NCBI GenBank assembly: GCA_003008705.1
Contig: PDUO01000049.1
Span: forward strand, 1 to 64,000
Reading direction: 5' to 3'
Origin: Pezicula radicicola
Lineage: Eukaryota; Ascomycota; Leotiomycetes; Helotiales; Dermateaceae
DNA: 64,000 bases
Part shown: positions 11,901 to 22,357 of the stretch, one piece after another
How positions within the stretch are numbered: position 1 is the first letter of the stretch
Layout: each line of letters starts with the position of its first letter
Translations under genes and position numbers: made by a program
The notes under the pieces: model-generated
Seen by the model: the letters and a program-made list of their open reading frames with translations, nothing else
The model's database searches: none
Told to the model about the DNA's origin: nothing

Positions 11901-13264
11901 ATGCCTGGCACTGGAAGAAGGGGACATCGCAAGTCCAAGAATGGCTGCTACCAGTGTAAAATACGGAAGGTCAAGGTAAGAATAGTGTAGACGGTTGACC
12001 TTGGGCGATTCTTGCGACCTTATGGTTGTCTTCCTAGCTAACAATACCTCCATTGCAGTGTGATGAGACTAAACCCTCGTGCAATAATTGTACCAGGCAT
12101 GCTCAGCCCGAGTCACGACCGTGCTTATACAATTCAGCGCCAGTCACAAGGGTTCAGTCGTCTTCGGAGCCACCGCAGAATGCTCCCTACCCCTCAACTC
12201 CTGCTCCTATAACCAACTTTCAGTCAAGATCGCTGACCACATCACCATCGACGACTTTATCACCCACACCCAGAAACCACAACCTTACCGTTCCTGACAT
12301 TATAGTTACAAGTGACCCATCGTCACATGTGGAGTTGAGGATTAATCAACTGCATATGAGGTTGCTGCATACCTACTCAACTAGCACATCTATCACACTA
12401 GCACGAAATCCCGTACTTCAGAACCTATGGCGTATCCACGTACCCGAGCTAGCATTCGCATCAGATTATGTGATGCACTCACTTCTCTCTCTTGCATCAC
12501 TACATATAGCCTTCTGTTATCCAGAAGAAAAAAATCAGTATATCAATTATGCGCTACAGTTGCACGAGGCAGCACTACGTACCGCAACAGCTATACTTGC
12601 CAACGTTACGGATGATAATAGTCCAGCGTTGTATACTTTTGCAGCACTCAGTTTCTTTATTTCTTGGGCGATGCCTCCTAAGCCGGATGGGTTGTGGTTC
12701 ATGGGAGGTGGTTTAGGACCTGATGGTATGGTCATCTTCCGTGGTACACGTACAATCATCGAGTCGACCAGGGGGCGGCCGAGTACATTATCAAGTCGTA
12801 TTGGACCACTCTTTACCATTGGGAATCGAAGACGTCAAGCTCGAGATTCGAAAGCGCTCCAGATTCACGAGCCTCTAGTGGCTCTCCAGGCCCTCTTCAT
12901 AGAGAGTGTATCGGACCCAGATATACTTCGGATCTACACTGCAGCAATAGAAGAGTTATCTAGATCCTACACTATGGTTCAGGATGTGGCAGCTGTACAT
13001 GGTGGTTTCTCTGAGACGTCAGATGTCTTTGCTTGGCTTTTTCTCGTCTCAGATGAGTATTTGGATTTACTCCGTCAACGAACACAGGAATCTCTGGTTA
13101 TCTTTGGACACTTTTGTGTGCTTTTGAAAAATCTTGAGTGGGCTTGGTGGATGAGTAGGTGGAGTTTACAGCAAGTTTCTTTGATTTATCATCATTTGTT
13201 GGATTTTGAACATCAGACTTGGTTGCAGTGGCCTATGGAACAGCTGGGTTGGATTCCAGTGTGA
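11901..13264 (+). CDS. Zn2Cys6 transcription factor, Upc2-like
   Basis: Exon 11901-11975 and exon 12059-13264 join (83-bp intron, GTAAG to GCAG) to a 426-residue protein. The Zn2Cys6 cluster spans the junction: C-x2-C-x6-C, then C-x2-C-x8-C (GCYQCKIRKVKC ... SCNNC ... RPC). The preceding basic RRGHRKSKNGC is typical of sterol-uptake-control (Upc2/Ecm22)-like fungal regulators, as is the middle motif H-x-Y-S-T-S-T-S followed by NLWRIHVPELAF and the C-terminal W-x-R-W-P-M-E-x-x-G-W signature. The length and the C-terminal signature argue it is complete. An in-frame upstream codon at 11808 is less likely because the 31 added residues are not family-like. It should act in the nucleus; targets are unknown. 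The nearest candidate is the FAD oxidase upstream. Confidence 0.9.
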
Positions 13265-13794
13265 CGTTCTGGCCTCAGATTTCATATTTGGACCTGGAAT
13301 ATGGTCTAATTATGATCAATTTTGAGCCTTCAGCGATTGTACCTGTGGAATTACATTGGAACGTGAGTCGAAAATATCTTGACTGGGATGGGGAACGTCG
13401 TACCACTCTTATAGTGTAAAAACATATTTGATTGGGGACTACGCTATAACCCGTGTGGTAAATGGCCAAATTGTACGAAGAAGAATGTTGTTGGAAGGTC
13501 TCCGTATTGCTCGAGTGATTCACCAGGTCACTGGTGTTGTTGGCTATGCGTAGGAGTGCATACATAGAAGACTTATCATAGTGATCTAGACCCAAAGCTT
13601 AAACTCGAGGCTCAATTTCACGGGAAGAAATTATTGGTGGGAAAACGTTTTGGTTGTTGTTAAATTGTCCATATTTAGCCTTGCAAAGTTGGATGGAGGC
13701 TTGTTAGGCGCTGTTGTAAGATAAGAGTTTAGAGAATTCATGCAATTGTGTTTTTACCGGTATCTACGATATCTATGTACTTGTACCTAGAGAT

Positions 13795-14037
13795 GTGAAG
13801 GTCGTTCCTCCTTCATACCGACAAACTGGACAGACAGAACTACGTACAGAAAAAATGAATCTCAATTACACAACAGCTGGCCAGAAAGCCTTCCGATGGA
13901 TCAAGAAGACGGTTTTTAGCACTAGACTCATTGGCCAGCTTCAACTTGGCATTGACACTTGTCAAGAGATCCTATCATGGAATGCAACCAATAAGGAGAA
14001 GCTATATGCTCGACTAGAGCAGGCTGAGGGGGTATAG
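13795..14037 (+). CDS. short hypothetical frame (doubtful)
   Basis: An 80-residue open frame whose middle (AGQKAFRWIKKTVFSTRLIG) has a coding-like mix of charged and hydrophobic residues. The nominal start is not ATG; the first internal ATG is around 13855. No domain is recognised. It could be an orphan exon of a lost gene. Confidence 0.2.
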   Translation: MKVVPPSYRQTGQTELRTEKMNLNYTTAGQKAFRWIKKTVFSTRLIGQLQLGIDTCQEILSWNATNKEKLYARLEQAEGV

Positions 14038-14367
14038 GACGACAACTGTTTGCATCAATATCAAGCGCTACAACAACTTAAACTACTTGAGCGGCTCAGA
14101 TTATCGCGATGGTTTCCCCTTATACTATCACCACATTTTCAACCTTCTCGAGTCGGAGTCCACCCTCAACCAATATACCACTCGAGACCTCACTAGGTCA
14201 CTAAATGCATTTTAATGCCATTACCTATTTCCATACTCGACCATATTTAAATAAAGTCACACCAACCTCACAACCACCCACTTAACTCCCTAAACAATAT
14301 GATGCTCTACATGCATTACTACAAACTCAAGATTTGCCAAGTGTGCATTTAGGAAAGCTAAATCAGT

Positions 14368-14403
14368 TGGGCAGCTCAAACTAACTAGGTGATCCAAACC
14401 ACA
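14368..14403 (+). repeat. two upstream copies of the 18-bp repeat
   Basis: tgggcagctcaaactaac and the following 18 bases match the unit seen at 14567-14638. They are also preceded by a shared caagatttgc word, so a larger unit was probably duplicated. Confidence 0.5.
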
Positions 14404-14566
14404 ACCACCACATTTGTCCTATCACACTATCACCATTTATCCAATCCCCTCACGTTCGAGACCATTCTCATTCAATAATACTGTTTATGTGCTACTTATA
14501 ACCACACTAGATGATCTTTGCGTTCAAGTACTAAAAATCTCAAGATTTGCTAACTAGGTATGCACT

Positions 14567-14638
14567 TGAGCGACCCAAACTAATTGAGCAACGGAAACTA
14601 ACTGGGCGACCAAAACTAACTAAGCGACTCAAATGATC
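14567..14638 (+). repeat. 18-bp tandem repeat, four imperfect copies
   Basis: Four consecutive 18-mers read tgagcgacccaaactaat, tgagcaacggaaactaac, tgggcgaccaaaactaac and taagcgactcaaatgatc. The conserved core is gcgacc-aaactaa. It is non-coding as far as I can see. Confidence 0.8.
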
Positions 14639-16140
14639 TATACCTAGTAGAGACTATATAGTGTGCCACACGCCACACACTTAGAATAAATCCTATAATT
14701 TCTGTTAATCTCAATGAAATTATAACCTTTCTAATCAACTTTACTTAGCATTTGTCTTAACGAAAACTTCCATTCGTCCTATAATGGTCGCTTATTTCAA
14801 CAAGGACGATCAGAACAACAACAACGCTAGGCAGCAATAGAAAATTCTACTAACTGAAACAGTAACCTATTAAGTTACTTTATGTTTGTGTGAATAAAAG
14901 AGTTAGTAGATTGACGACTAGGCAAATCGCCGGACAAGGTTACATTCTACAACAGCTCTTCTAGCTCTATATAGGGGGTTCGGTTTGCCATAGGAGTAGA
15001 AGGACAGTGCTAGAATTTAGTAATTAAGTCTGGTTGCAGATATTATTAAGCAAGCAGGGAGAAAAGTAAAAATCATTGGAGAATCATTTAGATTCAAGTC
15101 TATTTATATACATATCTAAAGGATAAACATAAGACAGGCAATTATTCCCTACAACTTTTGTACCTAGCTAAATTCTGAATATCTTGAGAGATTATTTAAT
15201 GCTTGAACTTTAAGATTTGAAATAGTTGATGTAGGTTAAAAATTAGTAGTAGCGGTTAGATAGCTTCCACTTGAGAAGAGTGAGAACACGACATGACCCT
15301 TTGATGAACACAGAAATATCTGGCAGAAAAGGACCTCTTCCTAAATATTAAAGCCAAGGTAGAGAAAGAATAGCCGCTAGATCCAATTCTTCGTTAAATG
15401 CTATCGTTCTATATAAAATTTGCTTACCATTAAACAAACCATAAGCAGAACTTCTGAATTGGTTTCCTTCGCAGACTAGTTCGTACACAACACCCCGTCC
15501 CTAAAGGTCACCACCAACACAGAATAAGGCCTCAGACCTCGTGTAGACACATCAGGCCTAGAAAAGGTGAAACCACGTAACGAACTCTCCAGGTCTTCAT
15601 TTCGCCTTCTGGCCTAAAGCTAGTACTTTCTTTCTTTTCAGATCCGTCTAAATCTTATGAAGAACAACAACAGAAATATATTTGACAAGCGACGAAGCGA
15701 CTTAATATCGTTTGTATAATTCGTTGTATTCTCCTGTCTCGGCTTGATCTGCATATATATGCTTTTCAAGCTTAATTGTTAAACTATTGGAGCTAGTTGA
15801 ATGAGTTCCGTTGCCTGTATCGTTCTCTCATTGTGTCCAAAAGCAGTTGTCTTTGGTGGTACATTAGCCTTGTTAGAATTTCCTTGGGGAGAAAGCGAGG
15901 AGAGTTTTAAAGGTACCATAGTCTTCAAAAATTTTATAACCACTTTTTACAGTACATAATAGCCTTGTATTAAACACCTCAATACAGCTTTACATATTCG
16001 ATCGAGTATCCAACCAGCAAATCAACCCACCTTTCCTTCCCCCCAGAAAACCGCCAACCCCAACCTAAATTACCTCCACACCCGAGAACAAACTCACTCA
16101 TCTATTCCCACACTAATTGTAAAAGAAAAGACGTTTAACC

Positions 16141-16316
16141 ACTTCCAAATACTGCCTCTTAACCATTAGATTAGCCTCTAAGTAAAATATCGTCATAGAG
16201 AGGGGTTTAGGGTTAAAGACCTCTTTCTTTTTCTCTTTTTGTGATTTAATTTAATTTCTAATAACAACATACTTCCAAATAACAACCAACCATTAGATTC
16301 GCCGCTAAGTAAAACC
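16141..16316 (+). repeat. imperfect direct repeat pair
   Basis: The segment at 16141-16188 (acttccaaat ... aaccattagatt ... ctaagtaaaa) recurs at 16271-16316 with the same order of words and small differences. Confidence 0.65.
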
Positions 16317-16390
16317 TTAGTACAGGAAGGAGGGAAGCCTTCTGTGATATTATTATCTAGGGTCTAGTTAGGATGTTTGTAATGTTATTT

Positions 16391-16713
16391 GGTTTTATAG
16401 TGTTTGAGGCCAGACAAGCTCTATACATCAGGTGACATAGTCTGATGGCTAATAAGTCTTGTGTGCTTTGTTGAAGATACTATGAACTAGGATAGCTAGG
16501 GAAAGACATTACCTTATCTTTAGTAAGTAGTGATTTCTGTTTTGGTAAACAATGTGTTGTAAGATTTATGCAGGTAGATAGTTTAATATAATTTGGGATT
16601 TGATAGGCTCTATATATAAGGTGGTATTGTTAGATGACCTATGAACTTTGCATTATAATTGTTAAGAATGCTGTACCGTACACTAGAATAGTAGATTGGT
16701 GGTATTACCTTTC
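16391..16713 (+). repeat. second imperfect direct repeat pair
   Basis: About 16391-16516 and 16593-16713 share gctctata, aggtg, gatgacct/gatggcta, actag-atag and tattacctt in the same order. This suggests an old tandem duplication of roughly 120 bp that has diverged. Confidence 0.4.
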
Positions 16714-16922
16714 CTATATTTTCCAGCGTGTTTCTTTTTAACCCTTGAACTCTTGAACTCCTCTTTAAAGTAATCTATTTATATTTAGTTAGTAACAAGA
16801 TTTACCAATTGCAATCTATGACTTTTACAAGACCAGGTATCAAATCAAGCAAACAAGCAATAAAAATAAACTACATCTACTTTTTCTTCTCTTCTTTGAA
16901 TTTTTGTAAGGCAATAAAGTAC

Positions 16923-18227
16923 TCATAGCACAGGTCTATCAGGCTCAAGGCTATTAATAAACCCTAAAACTCTCCTAACAAGTTCCAAAATAACAGGTTC
17001 AGGATTCCCGGCCAGATTATGACTAGCACCAGGTAAAATACTAGAGTGCTCCTCATCAACCTTCCCACCTCCTCTCTTCACAAATCCAATCCATTTCTTT
17101 ACCAAAGCCTCCTTATCTAACTTAGGGCTCACATACTCATCAGCACCACTAAACAAAATAAGTAACGGACTCTTCTCTGGTAAACTTCCAAATGACTTTT
17201 CGAGCTGGGCGTCTGTGAGATCAGAAGAGAAATAATCATCATCTCCATCATGATTTGGGGAAGCGAGACTAAGCCACCTCCTAGCCGTTACAGGAGCAGG
17301 GAAAAATCCCTTTGTTGAACCAGATGGAACGATTTCTTCTCCTTTTCCATCTTTTACCATAGCGGTTGCTACGTCACAACTTTCTTTGTATGCTTTTGGA
17401 TCGAGTGTCATTTCCATGGCTTCTCGATCGCTCACTGGTGCTTGAATGATACCCCCGTCGATAGGAGCACGGGTCTCGTGATTTGGTCCGCTTAGATATT
17501 CCATTACATCTTGACAGCCTGTTGAGTGTCCGAAGAGGACTATTTTGCCATCTTTGTGTTGGCGGAAGTAAGAGACTGCTTTGGAGAGTTCTGCTGCGTC
17601 CCGTTGGAGTGATGATGTTCCCCAGCCCGTGTAAGAGCTTGAGAGGAGGACCTGGGCTAATGTCCAGTTTGGGGGGAGGTGATCGGCTATTGTGGAGGTG
17701 TAGGGGACTGTGTGGAGACCGTCGAAGAGTCCGCCGATGAAGATCAGGAGGTTGTGGGAGTGGGGCTCTATGCTGTTGGGGACGTGCTCGAATGCTACAA
17801 GACGTCTTGTCTGTAGGATTGTTAGATGATTGGGTTTGAAATTGATAATTTGAACTCAGTGAAATGGATTTGAGGCGCAACTTGAGTTATTCAATCGTCT
17901 TGATACATAAAAAGAATAGCAGCGAACTCAGCTTGAGCAATCCAAATTGCTTTGTACAACATCTGGGAGAGCCCAATCAACTGAATTGAAGGCGGCCATT
18001 TTCATTTGAGATATTGCATTGTCTTTCACGCGCAAGAAACTAGTCATTAAAACGAGACTTGAACTCGCGTGCCATCACTCTCACTGAGAGTGGGGTTCAT
18101 TGAAGTCATTCAAGTCAAGAAGAAAAAGAGCAAAGGCTTTGACTATAGGAGCCCACAATGAGAAAGACAAACTTACAAACTGATGCGTGATTCCTCTTCT
18201 TGTAGCTGGATTAGGTGGAGGAGGCAT
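16923..18227 (-). CDS. DUF1749 alpha/beta-hydrolase family protein
   Basis: Exon 18227-18177 (MPPPPNPATRRGITHQF) joins exon 17810-16923 in phase across a 366-bp intron (GTAAGT to CTACAG), giving 312 residues. The family core is clear: RLVAFEHVPN, FIGGLFDGLHTV, LLSSSYTGWGTSSLQRDA, then the nucleophile elbow GHSTGCQD. Later come PLLILFSGADEYVSP (acid region) and GASHNLAG (catalytic His). DUF1749 proteins (fission yeast UPF0613 relatives) are alpha/beta hydrolases of unknown substrate; some fungal members have been linked to siderophore chemistry, but I have no evidence for that here. The intron is long for this genome, so the exact first exon is the least certain part. It shares a 381-bp divergent promoter with the mL40 gene. 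Confidence 0.88.
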
Positions 18228-18608
18228 ATCGTAACAATTGTCTCCGTACTCGGAGACTGGATATGGATATGAAAATTGAAAGTATCTTTGAGGCTGAAAG
18301 CGTGTATACCGCAATGCAAAAGCCAAGTGCAAGTTATTTGCTTGTCACGAGAATTTCGCGATGATTTGAATATCTGACGCAAGCAGGACTTCAAATGATC
18401 AAATCTAGTGAGATGTTTGAAGTTGAAATGAGCAGGTGAGTTGAGGTTAAAGCACAAGTATATCCCAAAACGGTTAGCGTCCCAAACCCCGGCGAACATT
18501 TTCAGCTTGCCGACATCGACATTCTTTCCAGCATCAACAACCTCACCCTATCCAAAAGGCCACCAACCCACCACCAAGTCCTCTCCCGGACACCCCGCCC
18601 ACGAAAAA
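18228..18608. promoter_or_regulatory. shared divergent promoter DUF1749 / mL40
   Basis: The 381 bp between the two start codons on opposite strands must contain both promoters. No clear TATA box or binding motif stands out. Confidence 0.5.
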
Positions 18609-19232
18609 ATGACAACCCCATCCCCCCTCTTCCGACTCCTAACACCTCTCCTCCAAACCCTCAAAAAATCCCCCTTCACAACCCTCCCACGCTCAACAAG
18701 CAACACACTCCTCCAACCCAGCTCTCGAACCTTCACAACCTCCCAAACCCTACTCGCGCGCAATGACAAGAGGATAAAAGCAGATCCCAGAATCACCCTT
18801 ATTAGATATCATCTACAGCATCCGAAAACACCAAGACCATTGCGATTGAGTAGATTGAGAGCCCTGAGACATTGGACGATTCATCGGGCATGGATGTTGA
18901 ATCGACGAAAGGCGAAGGAGACTGCCGAGGCGGAATTGTATCGGTATGTTTGATTCATCTCCCCCATTCGATATCCCGATTTTTTTTATATCTTATATGT
19001 GAAGGACGGGAAATTGACAGATGGATAAAATAGCATGTATCAATCCATGGAAACTGCATGCGAAGCACTACGGAACCTCGACCTACCGGGAAAGAAAGAC
19101 GCGGGTAGATTGTATCGGATTGCGATGGAGAAGAAGGGAATTTTTGGCCATGGTGGTGTTCCAATTGAGTATGCGAGGCATCAGGTTGAAACGCCTGCTG
19201 TAGAGGCTTGGAATCATGGCTGGACGAGATAG
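18609..19232 (+). CDS. mitochondrial large-subunit ribosomal protein mL40 (Mrpl28-like)
   Basis: Exon 18609-18943 and exon 19034-19232 join in phase (90-bp intron, GTATGT to ATAG) to 177 residues. The N-terminus is rich in Ser, Thr, Leu and Arg with almost no acids, as expected for a mitochondrial targeting peptide. The body has the mL40 pattern: RITLIRYHL, then RPLRLSRLRALRHWTIHRAW, a basic helix leading to ELYRMYQSMETACEALRNL, and the C-terminal VPIEYARHQVETPA-x-x-WNH-x-W block found in yeast Mrpl28. It acts in the large mitoribosomal subunit. A candidate acceptor at 19020 was rejected because only the site at 19033 keeps ELYR-MYQSM in frame. Confidence 0.82.
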
Positions 19233-19975
19233 AAGGGAGGGATTTGATGGGACAGGGAAGCAATTGGAGCTTGCATAGGAAGGCTATCCTGAGCCGCAAT
19301 AGGTGCTGTGATGGATGCACTGATGTGCCGATGTAAGAACACCTATGTGACGTGTACAAAATCAGATCAGGCGAGACGGGGAAGGCGCTGTATATTATGT
19401 ATGGGAAGTATTACGAGGGGTAGGACAGGCATTGTCATAAGACTTGTCATGTTGTATTATTGGTATGTACAGTACATGGACACAAACCGCTACACTCGTA
19501 TCATTCCAATGGTCGCAAGCAATACTGCTATGCCATAATCTTAATACATGCCAGCCGCTAAACTCGCGCTGGGTGGGTATGTCGAGAGCCAAGTAAAAGC
19601 AAAAGGAGTGTGTGACCATCGTGAGCAGTCATTAGATGCTTCTATCTGTATCTCGCCATAAGACCGTTTGCCAAACTAACATCTCATTCCATCCATCACC
19701 AAATTACTGCATAGCAAGGTATCATCGTACTCAATTCGGAACTGGAAATTTTCATGTCCTTCATGTCTTTCCCACTAGCCGCCCAACGAGGAAGATTAAA
19801 GCAATAACACCGGTGATGCTTGATTTGAAGTGAAGGCGCGTGTTCGTTTTGTTGCTTGAAAGTTCATTAGAAAAGTGTAACTGACCAATTGTTGCCGTTT
19901 TCCGTGTGTAGGTACTGTTTTCGCGTTGATCCGTGGCCCGCCTGGTGTATCCTTTTTCGAGAACGTTGTCGTCCT
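19233..19975. other. convergent 3' intergenic region
   Basis: It lies between the 3' ends of the mL40 gene and the Rho2-type gene. No coding potential is seen beyond chance frames; it should hold both 3' UTRs. Confidence 0.5.
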
Positions 19976-20969
19976 TCATAGAATCACACAACATCCGCTT
20001 CCCTCCCCTTTCTCGAACGTGAGTAGAGCTGCTCTTGTGGCTGCCTCGAAGACGTCGTCCACTCCCTCTCCAGTCAGTGATGAACACTCTAGGTACTTTC
20101 GGGCTCCAATTGACTGCGCGATCTCGGTGGCTTCTCTAGTGCCGACGAAATTCTGTGACTTCTTTCGCATCTCTTCCATGGCAACTGGGTCTTCTCTTAA
20201 ATCCTTCTTGAGCCCAACAAGTATGATTGGGACGCCCGGACATCTCTCTTGTGCCTCCTCAACCCACTGTCCAATATTAGCATGTGAAAACATCTTTTGA
20301 TCGTGGTCATCCCACCTTGTGCTTGACGTTATCCAGGGAATCGGGTGTATCAATCGAGAAGCCTATGAGAATTACGTGTGCTTTCGAGTAGGCTAGAGGT
20401 CGTAGTCGTTCGTAATCTTCCTGTCCCGCTGTATCCCATAATGCCAACTGCACTGATTTTCCATCCACTCTGCAATCCGTAACATAGTTTTCGAAAACGG
20501 TTGGTACCTGTGAAGGTTAGCATGCTAGGCTTCTACTGGACAGGATGCCCTGATGGTAGAATACTCACATAATGCTGCCTAAAGTTAGTAATCTCTTCAT
20601 GTGGCACGGAGAGTGGGGAGCTTGAACTTACTGTTGGGAAATACCCGAGAGTGAAAACGCTGAGAAGACTGGTCTTGCCGCAAGCACCGTCACCAATAAT
20701 AACAAGCTTCCTGTTTTACTGTAAGCTTCATGTTCCTTGGTTACGTGAATCGAACGCCCATCTAAGAACGAAACCCATTGATGAATTGATGGTCAATTGG
20801 CCCACAACCGCCCGTCCCATTGCTATGATCCAACCTCACGTATCCATCTGCCAGTAATTCTTGATGCTGTAACGAAAAGATCGCCTGGGAGGGAGTGCCA
20901 AAAACGAATTGCTCTCGCGTACCTTCTCATGACATTCTGTGCCGGTGGAGCTGGCGGTGGTTGAGCCAT
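19976..20969 (-). CDS. rho2: Rho-family small GTPase, Rho2-type
   Basis: Five exons on the minus strand: 20969-20923, 20710-20632, 20574-20569, 20507-20316 and 20266-19976, giving 204 residues. G1 is [10 protein letters not shown]. Switch I lies in [15 protein letters not shown], where the HY pair comes from a 6-nt exon. G3 is WDTAGQED, G4 is the usual KKD of Rho proteins ([11 protein letters not shown]), and G5 is [10 protein letters not shown]. The protein ends in CCVIL, a CAAX box ending in Leu and so probably geranylgeranylated; the second Cys is a likely palmitoylation site, as in Rho2. Rho2 GTPases work at the plasma membrane in cell-wall integrity and polarity. The N-terminal [16 protein letters not shown] is a short proline-rich lead. 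All four introns obey GT-AG. Confidence 0.92.
20569..20574 (-). other. 6-nt micro-exon of the Rho2-type gene
   Basis: cattat (His-Tyr) is flanked by a CAG acceptor (plus-strand ctg 20575-20577) and a GTGAG donor (plus-strand ctcac 20564-20568). Including it restores the invariant Rho sequence F-P-T-H-Y-V-P-T; skipping it deletes two residues of switch I without changing frame. Confidence 0.85.
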
Positions 20970-22357
20970 GATGTCTCGATCGTATGATTCTTAAGAGAGG
21001 AAGAGGTACAAGAGGATGAGTCGAGAAAAGTTCATTCAATGGGTGAAGGTAAGGGACAACGACCCACGGCGTCTAATTATCGAGATTCGCAGGGTGACTT
21101 GGGTGCAATACGAGCCTGTCGATTGGAGAAGGTGGGTCGGATAAGAGGGGAGGGAGAGGATGGGGATATTGAGATGCAGGACAGAGCGAATCTGCTGAGG
21201 GCAACTTGGGGGGAATGATGAAAGAAAAGGAAGATGGCGCTCAGGAGTCCGTATTTGAATAGGTTGTTTGTAACCCTGAATAGATTGAAACTTCTTGGAG
21301 AGAGGTCGCCGGCTGCTGGAGGGAGAACTGGGGCTGAGCAGCACATCCGTGCGCCTTACAGCTCTCAACTAGGCTTAGCACGACGATGATGCTCATCTGT
21401 GTGGAGATCTGCAGAACTTAAAAAGCTCTGTCAGCGGCTGAGGCTCGTACTGGCGTACGTCCGAAATGCTCTGAGACAACAAACACAGGGAGGATTTATA
21501 TTTCCAAATGGGGTTTATAGAATGGTGGTGTTGTGAGACCGGGTAGAGGATCATACTAAATCAACAAGTGTAGAGCCATCTTGAGGAGAGACCGTTCTGG
21601 CCGTGACTAGTCACCTCACATTACCTGAAGGCTGCCCTTCCAGGTTCTAATAATAATAATAATAAGGCTACTCGTACTTGCCTAAGGTGCTAAGATGTCC
21701 TGTGAATAATAATACAAAGTGAGATGGTGCGGTGGTGCTTCAGATGTGCAAACAGTGACTCTTAATACATTACTACTAGGCACACTTACACTGCTGCCAG
21801 TTCCTGGAAGGCCACCTTTTTTATTAGTGACGTGTACCTACTGTAGAGTTGTCGCAAATATTCCAAATTAGGTAGATCGACTGCTGCCAGGCACAAATGT
21901 ATCCCCCACGTGACCCCCGTTCATCTGCAGCTGCGGCTAAATTGGCTGTGGTGGTGGAAGGACCAACCTCAGCCGGCCTTAACGAGATATGAATTCACCA
22001 TCGTCGACCTTTCCCCAGACTCTGCGCGCCTTCTGCTGCTCCACGCCCTCAACACACGATACGTAAACCCACGATCACGATCCTCTCTCACCACCCTCGT
22101 TCTGACGGACCTTCGGTAGCCACTCTGAACGCCTTCAGCATTGCCCGATCCCAACCTCGCAGAACCAGACACCTTGGTGGGGCAGCAACAGTGTTCCTCA
22201 CTTGACACCCTCTTGTGAGTCCCCGGTACCATCTTGCCTTTGCTCCCGCTGCAATAGCATGTAAGACGTCCGCTGGCGGCTTCTAATTTGTGTATGTGTG
22301 AAAAGACAGGCTCTGGCCCTCCGATTACCTCCGCGGATCCCACCCACCTCGAACGGG
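20970..22357. promoter_or_regulatory. divergent promoter region rho2 / nst1
   Basis: About 1.4 kb between the two start codons. It includes a short (taa)n run near 21647-21665. The stretch before 22320 ends in aaaagacag, which may be the end of an intron in the nst1 leader. Confidence 0.45.

Larger units (their letters stand above)
13265..16922. other. long gene-poor gap with repeats
   Basis: 3.6 kb without a supported gene. It holds one unexplained short frame (13795-14037), an 18-bp tandem repeat with dispersed copies (14368-14403 and 14567-14638) and two pairs of imperfect direct repeats (16141-16316 and 16391-16713). The sequence is AT-leaning but not RIP-saturated. Confidence 0.5.

Noticed and set aside
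17374..17880. 168-codon minus-strand frame overlapping the DUF1749 gene
   Set aside because: It is an alternative frame of the hydrolase exon; the other frame carries the GHSTGCQD elbow.
19926..20300. Plus-strand frame over the last exon of the Rho gene
   Set aside because: It is a shadow of a conserved exon on the other strand.
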